Shown here: one piece after another, positions 24,523 to 37,570 of the stretch
Numbering within the stretch: the stretch's first letter is position 1
Layout: every line of letters starts with the position of its first letter
Assembly: GCA_947568835.1 (NCBI GenBank)
Contig: OX387610.1
Location: 17,097,050-17,161,049 of the forward strand
Length of the DNA stretch: 64,000 bases
Origin: Protonemura montana
Taxonomy: Eukaryota; Arthropoda; Insecta; Plecoptera; Nemouridae
Reading direction: 5' to 3'
The notes under the pieces: model-generated
Databases searched by the model: none
The model's input: only the letters and a program-made list of their open reading frames with translations
What the model was told of the DNA's origin: nothing
Made by a program: the position numbers and the translations under genes

Positions 24523-26845
24523 CTAAGCCTCGGTAAAAAGACACTCCAGACACTTTTCCCCGCTTGCCAGACTCTCCAGACAGTCTGCCTTAGAAGCAAG
24601 ACGCTCCAGACATTCTGCCTCACTTGCTAGACGCTCTAAACACTCTGTCTTAGAAGCAAGACGCTCCAGACACCCTGTCTCGCTTGCCAGACGCTCCAAA
24701 CACTCTGTCTTAGAAGCAAGACGCTCCAGACACCCTGTTTGGCATGCCTGACGCTCCAGATACTCTGCTTTGCTTGCCAGACGCTCCAGACACTCTACCA
24801 CGCTAGCCAAAAGCTACAGACCCCCTTCTTTGCTAGGAAGACGCTTTAGACACTCTACCTCGGTAATAAAACGCTCCAGAAACTCTGCCTCGCTTGCAAG
24901 ACGCTCCAGACTATCTGCCTTCCTAGCCAGACTCTTCAGAAGCTCTGCCATGCTAGCAATTCGCTCCAGACACTTTGCCTCACTAGCAAGAAGCTCCAGG
25001 CACTCTGCTTTGCTTGCCAGACGCTCCAGACACTCATCCATGCTAGCCAGACGCTCCAGACACTCTGCTTTGCTAGCAAGACGTTTCAGACACTCTTCCT
25101 CGCTAGCTAGACGCCCCAGACACTCTGCCTTGGAAGTAAGATGATCCAGACTATCTGCCACGCTAGCTAGACGCTCCAGACACTCTGCATTGGTAGTTAG
25201 ATGCTCCAGACTATCTGCCACGCTAGCTAGACGCTCCAGACACTCTGCCTCGCTACCCAGACGCTCCAGAAACTCTGCCTCGCTAGATTGGCGTCAGATA
25301 CTTTGCCTTGCTAGACAGACGCTCCATACACTCTCGTTTTATTGCAAATCGCTTCAGACACTTTGCCTCGGTAATAACACGCACAAGAAACTCTGCCTCG
25401 CTAGCATGACGCTCCAGACACTCTGCCACGCTAGTCAGACGCTCCAGACACTCTGCCTCGCTAGCAAGACGCTCCAGAATTTCTGCTTAACTATCCAGAC
25501 GCTCCAGACACTCTGCCATGCTAGCCAGACGCTGCAGACACTCTGCCTCACTAGCAAAAAGCTCCAGACACTCTGCATCGCTACCCAGGCGCTCCAGACG
25601 CTTTGCTTTAATATTTTATGCTACGCTAGCCAGTGGCTCCAGACACTCTGCCACGCTAGCTTGACGCTCTAGGCACTCTGCCTCGCTATTTAGTAGCTCC
25701 AGAAACTCTGCCTCGCTAGCCAGGCACTCCAGACACTCTGGCTCGCTACCAGGACGCTCCAGACACTCTGCCTTCCTAGCCAGCCGCTCCAGACACTCTG
25801 CCATGCTAGCCAGAGATTTCAGACACTCTGCTACGCTAGCTAGACGCTCCAGACACTCTGCCACGCTAGCTAGAAGCTCCAGACACTCTGCCTTGCTACT
25901 TAGACCCTTCAGACACTCTGCCTCGCTAGCCAGGCGCTCCAGACACTCTGCCTCGCTACCCAGACGCTCCAGACTATCTGCCACGCTAGCCAGTGGCTCC
26001 AGAATATTTGCCACGCTAGCCAGAGGCTCCAGACACTCTGCCACGCTAGCTGGACGCTCCAGACACTCTGCATCGCTAACCAGGCGCTCCAGACACTCTG
26101 CCTCGCTATCCAGACGCTCCAGACACTCTGCCTCGCTACCCAGACGCTCCAGACACTCTGCCTCCCTAGCCAGCCGCTCCAGACACTCTGCCATGCTAGC
26201 CAGAGATTTCAGACACTCTGCTACGCTAGCTAGACGCTCCAGACACTCTGCCACGCTAGCTAGACGCTCTAGACACTCTGCCTTGCTACCCAGACCCTCC
26301 AGACACTCTGCCCCGCTAGCCAGGCGCTCCAGACACTCTGCCTCGCTACCCAGACGCTCCAGACACTCTGCCTCGCTAGCCAGGCGCTCCAGACACTCTG
26401 CCTCGCTACCTAGACGCTTCAGACACTCTGCTACGCTAGCTAGACGCTCCAGACACTCTGTCTTGCTACCCAGACGCTCCAGACTATCTGCCACGCTAGC
26501 CAGTGGCTCCAGATTATCTGCCACGCTAGCCAGAGGCTCCAGACACTCTGCTACGCTAGCTAGACGCTCCAGACACTCTGCTACGCTAGCCAGCCGCTCC
26601 AGACACTCTGCCATGCTAGCCCGACGTTTCAGACTTACTGCCACGCGAGCCAGAGGTTTCAGACACTCTGCTACGCTAGCTAGACTCTCCAGACTCTCTG
26701 CCTCGCTAGCTAGACGCTCCAGACACTCTGCCTTGCTACCCAGACCCTCCAGACACTCTGCCTCGCTAGCCAGGCGCTCCAGACACGCTGCCTCGCTACC
26801 CAGACGCTCCAGACTCTCTGTCTTGCTAGCTAGTCGCTCTAGACA
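24523..26845. repeat. HOR segment 12 (2,323-bp type, copy 4, with a converted patch)
   Basis: It has the 28-mer at 25282-25309 and the 15-mer at 25610-25624. At about 26371-26430 it reads GCCTCGCTACCTAGACGC then TTCAGACACTC, where copies 1-3 read GATTCGCTACCCAGACGC then TCCAGACACTC. The replacement resembles 28690-28745. It keeps the unit count, which suggests local gene conversion rather than insertion. Confidence 0.85.
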
Positions 26846-29800
26846 CTAAGCCTCGGTAAAAAGACACTCCAGACACTTTTCCCCGCTTGCCAGACTCTCC
26901 AGACAGTCTGCCTTAGAAGCAAGACGCTCCAGACATTCTGCCTCACTTGCTAGACGCTCTAAACACTCTGTCTTAGAAGCAAGACGCTCCAGACACCCTG
27001 TCTCGCTTGCCAGACGCTCCAAACACTCTGTCTTAGAAGCAAGACGCTCCAGACACCCTGTTTGGCATGCCTGACGCTCCAGATACTCTGCTTTGCTTGC
27101 CAGACGCTCCAGACACTCTACCACGCTAGCCAAAAGCTACAGACCCCCTTCTTTGCTAGGAAGACGCTTTAGACACTCTACCTCGGTAATAAAACGCTCC
27201 AGAAACTCTGCCTCGCTTGCAAGACGCTCCAGACTATCTGCCTTCCTAGCCAGACTCTTCAGAAGCTCTGCCATGCTAGCAATTCGCTCCAGACACTTTG
27301 CCTCACTAGCAAGAAGCTCCAGGCACTCTGCTTTGCTTGCCAGACGCTCCAGACACTCATCCATGCTAGCCAGACGCTCCAGACACTCTTCTTTGCTAGC
27401 AAGACGTTTCAGACACTCTTCCTCGCTAGCTAGACGCCCCAGACACTCTGCCTTGGAAGTAAGATGATCCAGACTATCTGCCACGCTAGCTAGACGCTCC
27501 AGACACTCTGCATTGGTAGTTAGATGCTCCAGACTATCTGCCACGCTAGCTAGACGCTCCAGACACTCTGCCTCGCTACCCAGACGCTCCAGAAACTCTG
27601 CCTCGCTAGATTGGCGTCAGATACTTTGCCTTGCTAGACAGACGCTCCATACACTCTCGTTTTATTGCAAATCGCTTCAGACACTTTGCCTCGGTAATAA
27701 CACGCACAAGAAACTCTGCCTCGCTAGCATGACGCTCCAGACACTCTGCCACGCTAGTCAGACGCTCCAGACACTCTGCCTCGCTAGCAAGACGCTCCAG
27801 AATTTCTGCTTAACTATCCAGACGCTCCAGACACTCTGCCATGCTAGCCAGACGCTGCAGACACTCTGCCTCACTAGCAAAAAGCTCCAGACACTCTGCA
27901 TCGCTACCCAGGCGCTCCAGACGCTTTGCTTTAATATTTTATGCTACGCTAGCCAGTGGCTCCAGACACTCTGCCACGCTAGCTTGACGCTCTAGGCACT
28001 CTGCCTCGCTATTTAGTAGCTCCAGAAACTCTGCCTCGCTAGCCAGGCACTCCAGACACTCTGGCTCGCTACCAGGACGCTCCAGACACTCTGCCTTCCT
28101 AGCCAGCCGCTCCAGACACTCTGCCATGCTAGCCAGAGATTTCAGACACTCTGCTACGCTAGCTAGACGCTCCAGACACTCTGCCACGCTAGCTAGAAGC
28201 TCCAGACACTCTGCCTTGCTACTTAGACCCTTCAGACACTCTGCCTCGCTAGCCAGGCGCTCCAGACACTCTGCCTCGCTACCCAGACGCTCCAGACTAT
28301 CTGCCACGCTAGCCAGTGGCTCCAGAATATTTGCCACGCTAGCCAGAGGCTCCAGACACTCTGCCACGCTAGCTGGACGCTCCAGACACTCTGCATCGCT
28401 AACCAGGCGCTCCAGACACTCTGCCTCGCTATCCAGACGCTCCAGACACTCTGCCTCGCTACCCAGACGCTCCAGACACTCTGCCTCCCTAGCCAGCCGC
28501 TCCAGACACTCTGCCATGCTAGCCAGAGATTTCAGACACTCTGCTACGCTAGCTAGACGCTCCAGACACTCTGCCACGCTAGCTAGACGCTCTAGACACT
28601 CTGCCTTGCTACCCAGACCCTCCAGACACTCTGCCCCGCTAGCCAGGCGCTCCAGACACTCTGCCTCGCTACCCAGACGCTCCAGACACTCTGCCTCGCT
28701 AGCCAGGCGCTCCAGACACTCTGCCTCGCTACCTAGACGCTTCAGACTATCTGCCACGCTAGCCAGTTGATCCAGATACTCTGCCACGCTAGCTAGACGC
28801 TCCAGGCACTCTGCCTCGCTACTAAGACGCTCCAGACACTCTGCCTCGCTAGCGAGGCATTCCAGACACTCTGGTTCGCTACTCAGACGCTCCAGACACT
28901 CTGCCACGCTAGCTAGACGCTCCAGACACTCTGCCACGCTAGCCAGACGCTCCAGACACTCTGATTCGCTACCCAGACGTTCCAGACACTTTCCCTCGCT
29001 CCCCAGACGCTCCAGACACTCTGCTTTGCTAGCCAGCCGCTTTAGACACTCTGCCACGCTAGCCAAACGCTCCAGACACTTTGCTACGCTAGCCAGACGC
29101 TCCAGACACTCTGATTCGCTACCCAGACGTTCCAGACACTTTGCCTTGCCACCCAGACGCTCCAGACACTCTGCCTCGCTAGCCAGGCGCTTCAGAAGCT
29201 CTGCCTCGCTAGCCAGGCGCTCCAGACACTCTGCCATGCTAGCCAGACGTTCCAGACACACTGCCTCGCTTGCCAGGCACTCAAAACACTCTGACTCGCT
29301 AGCCAGGCGCTCCATACCTTCTTCCTTGCTAGCCTTTCGTTCCAGACTTTCTGCCTCGCTAGCAAGACGCTCAAGACACAAACTGCCTCGCTTGCCAGGC
29401 GCTCCAGACACTCTGCCTCGCTACCCAGACGCTCCAGACACTTTGCCTCGCTATCCAGACGCTCCAGAGACTCTGCCATGCTAGCCAGACGCTATAGACT
29501 ATATGCCACGCTAGCCAGTGGCTCCAGACTATCTGCCACGCTAGCCAGAGGCTCCAGACACTCTGCCATGCTAGCCAGACGCTTCAGACTTTCTGCCACG
29601 CTAGCCAAACGCTCCAGACACTCTGCCACGCTAGCCAGACGCTCCAGACACTCTGATTCGCTACCTAGACGTTCCAGACACTTTGCCTTGCTACTGAGAC
29701 GCTCCAGACTATCTGCCACGCTAGCCAGTGGCTCCAGATTATCTGCCACGCTAGCCAGAGGCTCCAGACACTCTGCCACGCTAGCAAGACGCTCCAGACA

Positions 29801-30400
29801 CTCTGCCTCGCTAGCCAGGCGCTCCAGACACTCTGCCTTGCTACCCAAAATCTCCAGACACTCTGCCTCGCTAGCCAGCCGCTCCAGACACTCTGCCATG
29901 CTAGCCAGAGATTTCAGACACTCTGCCTCGCTAGCCAGGCGCTCCAGACACTCTGCCTCGCTACCCAGACGCTCTAGACACTCTGCCTCGCTAGCCAGCC
30001 GCTCCAGACACTCTGCCATGACAGCCAGACGTTTCAGACTTACTGCCACGCTAGCCAGAGGTTTCAGACACTCTGCTACGCTAGCTAGACTCTCCAGACT
30101 CTCTGCCTTGCTAGCTAGATGCTCCAGACACTCTGCCTTGCTACCCAGACCCTCCAGACACTCTACCTCGCTAGCCAGGCGCTCCAGACACGCTGCCTCG
30201 CTACCCAGACGCTCCAGACTATCTGCCACGCTAGCCAGTGGCTCCAGATTATCTGCCACGCTAGCCAGAGGCTCCAGACACTCTGCTACGCTAGCTAGAC
30301 GCTCCAGACACTCTGCCTCGCTAGCCAGGCGCTCCAGACACGCTGCCTCGCTACCCAGACGCTCCAGACTCTCTGTCTTGCTAGCTAGTCGCTCTAGACA
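26846..30400. repeat. HOR segment 13 (3,555 bp, transition segment)
   Basis: The left part is the fifth 2,323-bp copy (28-mer 27605-27632, 15-mer 27933-27947). After about 28690 it switches to material like 32.3-33.9 kb, with a 32-mer at 29358-29389. It equals 116 units of 30 bp plus 28, 15 and 32. It contains the unit CCATGACAGCCAGACG near 30017, which is found only in the 29-46 kb part and at 61.8 kb. Confidence 0.85.
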
Positions 30401-33400
30401 CTAAGCCTCGGTAAAAAGACACTCCAGACACTTTTCCCCGCTTGCCAGACTCTCCAGACAGTCTGCCTTAGAAGCAAGACGCTCCAGACATTCTGCCTCA
30501 CTTGCTAGACGCTCTAAACACTCTGTCTTAGAAGCAAGACGCTCCAGACACCCTGTCTCGCTTGCCAGACGCTCCAAACACTCTGTCTTAGAAGCAAGAC
30601 GCTCCAGACACCCTGTTTGGCATGCCTGACGCTCCAGATACTCTGCTTTGCTTGCCAGACGCTCCAGACACTCTACCACGCTAGCCAGAAGCTACAGACA
30701 CTCTACTTTGCTAGGAAGACGCTTTAGACACTCTACCTCGGTAATAAAACGCTCCAGAAACTCTGCCTCGCTTGCAAGACGCTCCAGACTATCTGCCTTC
30801 CTAGCCAGACTCTTCAGAAGCTCTGCCATGCTAGCAATTCGCTCCAGACACTTTGCCTCACTAGCAAGAAGCTCCAGGCACTCTGCTTTGCTTGCCAGAC
30901 GCTCCAGACACTCATCCATGCTAGCCAGACGCTCCAGACACGCTGCCTCGCTAAAAAGACGCTTCAGACACTCTGCCTCGCTAACAAGACGCTCTAGACA
31001 CTCTGCTTTGCTAGCAAGACGTTTCAGACACTCTTCCTCGCTAGCTAGACGCCCCAGACACTCTGCCTTGGAAGTAAGATGCTCCAGATTATCTGCCACG
31101 CTAGCTAGACGCTCCAGACACTTTGCATTGGTAGTTAGATGCTCCAGACTATCTGCCACGCTAGCTAGACGCTCCAGACACTCTGCCTCGCTACCCAGAC
31201 GCTCCAGAAACTCTGCCTCGCTAGATTGGCGTCAGACACTTTGCCTTGCTAGACAGACGCTCCATACACTCTCGTTTTATTGCAAATCGCTTCAGACACT
31301 TTGCCTCGGTAATAACACGCTCAAAAAACTCTGCCTCGCTAGCAAGACGCTCCAGACACTCTGCTTAACTATCCAGACGCTCCAGACACTCTGCCATGCT
31401 AGCCAGACGCTGCAGACACTCTGCCTCACTAGCAAAAAGCTCCAGACACTCTGCATCGCTACCCAGGCGCTCCAGACGCTTTGCTTTAATATTTTATGCT
31501 ACGCTAGCCAGTGGCTCCAGACACTCTGCCACGCTAGCTTGACGCTCTAGGCACTCTGCCTCGCTATTTAGTAGCTCCAGAAACTCTGCCTCGCTAGCCA
31601 GGCACTCCAGACACTCTGGCTCGCTACCAGGACGCTCCAGACACTCTGCCTTCCTAGCCAGCCGCTCCAGACACTCTGCCATGCTAGCCAGAGATTTCAG
31701 ACACTCTGCTACGCTAGCTAGACGCTCCAGACACTCTGCCACGCTAGCTAGAAGCTCCAGACACTCTGCCTTGCTACTTAGACCCTTCAGACACTCTGCC
31801 TCGCTAGCCAGGCGCTCCAGACACTCTGCCTCGCTACCCAGACGCTCCAGACTATCTGCCACGCTAGCCAGTGGCTCCAGAATATTTGCCACGCTAGCCA
31901 GAGGCTCCAGACACTCTGCCACGCTAGCTAGACGCTCCAGACACTCTGCATCGCTAACCAGGCGCTCCAGACACTCTGCCTCGCTATCCAGACGCTCCAG
32001 ACACTCTGCCTCGCTACCCAGACGCTCCAGACACTCTGCCTCCCTAGCCAGCCACTCCAGACACTCTGCCATGCTAGCCAGAGATTTCAGACACTCTGCT
32101 ACGCTAGCTAGACGCTCCAGACACTCTGCCACGCTAGCTAGACGCTCCAGACACTCTGCCTTGCTACCCAGACCCTCCAGACACTCTGCCCCGCTAGCCA
32201 GGCGCTCCAGACACTCTGCCTCGCTACCCAGACGCTCCAGACACTCTGCCTCGCTAGCCAGGCGCTCCAGACACTCTGCCTCGCTACCTAGACGCTTCAG
32301 ACTATCTGCCACGCTAGCCAGTTGCTCCAGACACTCTGCCACGCTAGCTAGACGCTCCAGGCACTCTGCCTCGCTACTAAGACGCTCCAGACACTCTGCC
32401 TCGCTAGCGAGGCATTCCAGCCACTCTGGTTCGCTACTCAGACGCTCCATACACTCTGCCACGCTAGCTAGACGCTCCAGACACTCTGCCACGCTAGCCA
32501 GACGCTCCAGACACTCTGATTCGCTACCCAGACGTTCCAGACACTTTCCCCCGCTCCCCAGACGCTCCAGACACTCTGCCTCGCTAGCCAGCCGCTTTAG
32601 ACACTCTGCCACGCTAGCCAAACGCTCCAGACACTTTGCTACGCTAGCCAGACGCTCCAGACACTCTGATTCGCTACCCAGACGTTCCAGACACTTTGCC
32701 TTGCCACCCAGACGCTCCAGACACTCTGCCTCGCTAGCCAGGCGCTTCAGAAGCTCTGCCTCGCTAGCCAGGCGCTCCAGACACTCTGCCATGCTAGCCA
32801 GACGTTCCAGACACACTGCCTCGCTTGCCAGGCACTCAAATCACTCTGACTCGCTAGCCAGGCGCTCCATACCTTCTTCCTTGCTAGCCTTTCGTTCCAG
32901 ACTTTCTGCCTCGCTAGCAAGACGCTCAAGACACAAACTGCCTCGCTTTCCAGGCGCTCCAGACACTCTGCCTCGCTACCCAGACGCTCCAGACACTTTG
33001 CCTCGCTATCCAGACGCTCCAGAGACTCTGCCTCGCTAGCTAGACGCTCCAGACACTCTGCCATGCTAGCCAGACGCTATAGACTATATGCCACGCTAGC
33101 CAGTGGCTCCAGACTATCTGCCACGCTAGCCAGAGGCTCCAGACACTCTGCCATGCTAGCCAGACGCTTCAGACTTTCTGCCACGCTAGCCAAACGCTCC
33201 AGACACTCTGCCACGCTAGCCAGACGCTCCAGACACTCTGATTCGCTACCTAGACGTTCCAGACACTTTGCCTTGCTACTGAGACGCTCCAGACTATCTG
33301 CCACGCTAGCCAGTGGCTCCAGATTATCTGCCACGCTAGCCAGAGGCTCCAGACACTCTGCCACGCTAGCAAGACGCTCCAGACACTCTGCCTCGCTAGC

Positions 33401-33985
33401 CAGGCGCTCCAGACACTCTGCCTTGCTACCCAAAATCTCCAGACACTCTGCCTCGCTAGCCAGCCGCTCCAGACACTCTGCCATGCTAGCCAGAGATTTC
33501 AGACACTCTGCCTCGCTAGCCAGGCGCTCCAGACACTCTGCCTCGCTACCCAGACGCTCTAGACACTCTGCCTCGCTAGCCAGCCGCTCCAGACACTCTG
33601 CCATGACAGCTAGACGTTTCAGACTTACTGCCACGCTAGCCAGAGGTTTCAGACACTCTGCTACGCTAGCTAGACTCTCTAGACTCTCTGCCTTGCTAGC
33701 TAGATGCTCCAGACACTCTGCCTTGCTACCCAGACCCTCCAGACACTCTACCTCGCTAGCCAGGCGCTCCAGACACGCTGCCTCGCTACCCAGACGCTCC
33801 AGACTATCTGCCACGCTAGCCAGTGGCTCCAGATTATCTGCCACGCTAGCCAGAGGCTCCAGACACTCTGCTACGCTAGCTAGACGCTCCAGACACTCTG
33901 CCTCGCTAGCCAGGCGCTCCAGACACGCTGCCTCGCTACCCAGACGCTCCTGACTCTCTGTCTTGCTAGCTAGTCGCTCTAGACA
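30401..33985. repeat. HOR segment 14 (3,585-bp HOR, copy 1)
   Basis: It consists of 117 units of 30 bp plus a 28-mer (31220-31247), a 15-mer (31488-31502) and a 32-mer (32913-32944). It is near-identical to the next segment. Within the repeat I found one difference: T at 31089 against C at 34674. Confidence 0.9.
31681..33039 (+). other. Long + strand open frame inside the satellite (452 codons), not called as a gene
   Basis: The frame reads LARRSRHSAS-like decapeptides, very rich in Arg, Ser and His, and changes register at the 32-mer (32913) into an APDTLPRYPD-like repeat. An identical frame lies at 35266-36624. It overlaps minus-strand frames over its whole length. It has no unique N terminus, no domain and no splice-bounded context. 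I read it as a consequence of the stop-poor 30-bp unit. Confidence 0.06.
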
Positions 33986-36900
33986 CTAAGCCTCGGTAAA
34001 AAGACACTCCAGACACTTTTCCCCGCTTGCCAGACTCTCCAGACAGTCTGCCTTAGAAGCAAGACGCTCCAGACATTCTGCCTCACTTGCTAGACGCTCT
34101 AAACACTCTGTCTTAGAAGCAAGACGCTCCAGACACCCTGTCTCGCTTGCCAGACGCTCCAAACACTCTGTCTTAGAAGCAAGACGCTCCAGACACCCTG
34201 TTTGGCATGCCTGACGCTCCAGATACTCTGCTTTGCTTGCCAGACGCTCCAGACACTCTACCACGCTAGCCAGAAGCTACAGACACTCTACTTTGCTAGG
34301 AAGACGCTTTAGACACTCTACCTCGGTAATAAAACGCTCCAGAAACTCTGCCTCGCTTGCAAGACGCTCCAGACTATCTGCCTTCCTAGCCAGACTCTTC
34401 AGAAGCTCTGCCATGCTAGCAATTCGCTCCAGACACTTTGCCTCACTAGCAAGAAGCTCCAGGCACTCTGCTTTGCTTGCCAGACGCTCCAGACACTCAT
34501 CCATGCTAGCCAGACGCTCCAGACACGCTGCCTCGCTAAAAAGACGCTTCAGACACTCTGCCTCGCTAACAAGACGCTCTAGACACTCTGCTTTGCTAGC
34601 AAGACGTTTCAGACACTCTTCCTCGCTAGCTAGACGCCCCAGACACTCTGCCTTGGAAGTAAGATGCTCCAGACTATCTGCCACGCTAGCTAGACGCTCC
34701 AGACACTTTGCATTGGTAGTTAGATGCTCCAGACTATCTGCCACGCTAGCTAGACGCTCCAGACACTCTGCCTCGCTACCCAGACGCTCCAGAAACTCTG
34801 CCTCGCTAGATTGGCGTCAGACACTTTGCCTTGCTAGACAGACGCTCCATACACTCTCGTTTTATTGCAAATCGCTTCAGACACTTTGCCTCGGTAATAA
34901 CACGCTCAAAAAACTCTGCCTCGCTAGCAAGACGCTCCAGACACTCTGCTTAACTATCCAGACGCTCCAGACACTCTGCCATGCTAGCCAGACGCTGCAG
35001 ACACTCTGCCTCACTAGCAAAAAGCTCCAGACACTCTGCATCGCTACCCAGGCGCTCCAGACGCTTTGCTTTAATATTTTATGCTACGCTAGCCAGTGGC
35101 TCCAGACACTCTGCCACGCTAGCTTGACGCTCTAGGCACTCTGCCTCGCTATTTAGTAGCTCCAGAAACTCTGCCTCGCTAGCCAGGCACTCCAGACACT
35201 CTGGCTCGCTACCAGGACGCTCCAGACACTCTGCCTTCCTAGCCAGCCGCTCCAGACACTCTGCCATGCTAGCCAGAGATTTCAGACACTCTGCTACGCT
35301 AGCTAGACGCTCCAGACACTCTGCCACGCTAGCTAGAAGCTCCAGACACTCTGCCTTGCTACTTAGACCCTTCAGACACTCTGCCTCGCTAGCCAGGCGC
35401 TCCAGACACTCTGCCTCGCTACCCAGACGCTCCAGACTATCTGCCACGCTAGCCAGTGGCTCCAGAATATTTGCCACGCTAGCCAGAGGCTCCAGACACT
35501 CTGCCACGCTAGCTAGACGCTCCAGACACTCTGCATCGCTAACCAGGCGCTCCAGACACTCTGCCTCGCTATCCAGACGCTCCAGACACTCTGCCTCGCT
35601 ACCCAGACGCTCCAGACACTCTGCCTCCCTAGCCAGCCACTCCAGACACTCTGCCATGCTAGCCAGAGATTTCAGACACTCTGCTACGCTAGCTAGACGC
35701 TCCAGACACTCTGCCACGCTAGCTAGACGCTCCAGACACTCTGCCTTGCTACCCAGACCCTCCAGACACTCTGCCCCGCTAGCCAGGCGCTCCAGACACT
35801 CTGCCTCGCTACCCAGACGCTCCAGACACTCTGCCTCGCTAGCCAGGCGCTCCAGACACTCTGCCTCGCTACCTAGACGCTTCAGACTATCTGCCACGCT
35901 AGCCAGTTGCTCCAGACACTCTGCCACGCTAGCTAGACGCTCCAGGCACTCTGCCTCGCTACTAAGACGCTCCAGACACTCTGCCTCGCTAGCGAGGCAT
36001 TCCAGCCACTCTGGTTCGCTACTCAGACGCTCCATACACTCTGCCACGCTAGCTAGACGCTCCAGACACTCTGCCACGCTAGCCAGACGCTCCAGACACT
36101 CTGATTCGCTACCCAGACGTTCCAGACACTTTCCCCCGCTCCCCAGACGCTCCAGACACTCTGCCTCGCTAGCCAGCCGCTTTAGACACTCTGCCACGCT
36201 AGCCAAACGCTCCAGACACTTTGCTACGCTAGCCAGACGCTCCAGACACTCTGATTCGCTACCCAGACGTTCCAGACACTTTGCCTTGCCACCCAGACGC
36301 TCCAGACACTCTGCCTCGCTAGCCAGGCGCTTCAGAAGCTCTGCCTCGCTAGCCAGGCGCTCCAGACACTCTGCCATGCTAGCCAGACGTTCCAGACACA
36401 CTGCCTCGCTTGCCAGGCACTCAAATCACTCTGACTCGCTAGCCAGGCGCTCCATACCTTCTTCCTTGCTAGCCTTTCGTTCCAGACTTTCTGCCTCGCT
36501 AGCAAGACGCTCAAGACACAAACTGCCTCGCTTTCCAGGCGCTCCAGACACTCTGCCTCGCTACCCAGACGCTCCAGACACTTTGCCTCGCTATCCAGAC
36601 GCTCCAGAGACTCTGCCTCGCTAGCTAGACGCTCCAGACACTCTGCCATGCTAGCCAGACGCTATAGACTATATGCCACGCTAGCCAGTGGCTCCAGACT
36701 ATCTGCCACGCTAGCCAGAGGCTCCAGACACTCTGCCATGCTAGCCAGACGCTTCAGACTTTCTGCCACGCTAGCCAAACGCTCCAGACACTCTGCCACG
36801 CTAGCCAGACGCTCCAGACACTCTGATTCGCTACCTAGACGTTCCAGACACTTTGCCTTGCTACTGAGACGCTCCAGACTATCTGCCACGCTAGCCAGTG

Positions 36901-37570
36901 GCTCCAGATTATCTGCCACGCTAGCCAGAGGCTCCAGACACTCTGCCACGCTAGCAAGACGCTCCAGACACTCTGCCTCGCTAGCCAGGCGCTCCAGACA
37001 CTCTGCCTTGCTACCCAAAATCTCCAGACACTCTGCCTCGCTAGCCAGCCGCTCCAGACACTCTGCCATGCTAGCCAGAGATTTCAGACACTCTGCCTCG
37101 CTAGCCAGGCGCTCCAGACACTCTGCCTCGCTACCCAGACGCTCTAGACACTCTGCCTCGCTAGCCAGCCGCTCCAGACACTCTGCCATGACAGCTAGAC
37201 GTTTCAGACTTACTGCCACGCTAGCCAGAGGTTTCAGACACTCTGCTACGCTAGCTAGACTCTCTAGACTCTCTGCCTTGCTAGCTAGATGCTCCAGACA
37301 CTCTGCCTTGCTACCCAGACCCTCCAGACACTCTACCTCGCTAGCCAGGCGCTCCAGACACGCTGCCTCGCTACCCAGACGCTCCAGACTATCTGCCACG
37401 CTAGCCAGTGGCTCCAGATTATCTGCCACGCTAGCCAGAGGCTCCAGACACTCTGCTACGCTAGCTAGACGCTCCAGACACTCTGCCTCGCTAGCCAGGC
37501 GCTCCAGACACGCTGCCTCGCTACCCAGACGCTCCTGACTCTCTGTCTTGCTAGCTAGTCGCTCTAGACA
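33986..37570. repeat. HOR segment 15 (3,585-bp HOR, copy 2)
   Basis: It has the 28-mer at 34805-34832, the 15-mer at 35073-35087 and the 32-mer at 36498-36529. Shared private changes with copy 1 include GCTCCTGACTCTC (33951 and 37536) and GACAGCTAGACG (near 33605 and 37190). The duplication is therefore later than those changes. Confidence 0.9.

Larger units (their letters stand above)
17074..28688. repeat. Five tandem copies of a 2,323-bp HOR
   Basis: Marker units at 17554, 19877, 22200, 24523 and 26846 are exactly 2,323 bp apart. Each repeat is 76 units of 30 bp, one 28-mer (18313, 20636, 22959, 25282, 27605) and one 15-mer (18641, 20964, 23287, 25610, 27933). Homology between copies starts right of 17073, where the left flank reads CCAGACCCTCTG instead of CCAGACACTCTG. 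Few differences are visible: GCCATGTTAGCC (near 18835) and CCAGACTCTCCAG (near 18993) in copy 1, a replaced patch near 26371-26430, and CTCTTCTTTGC near 27389. The near-identity implies recent or continuing exchange. Confidence 0.92.
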
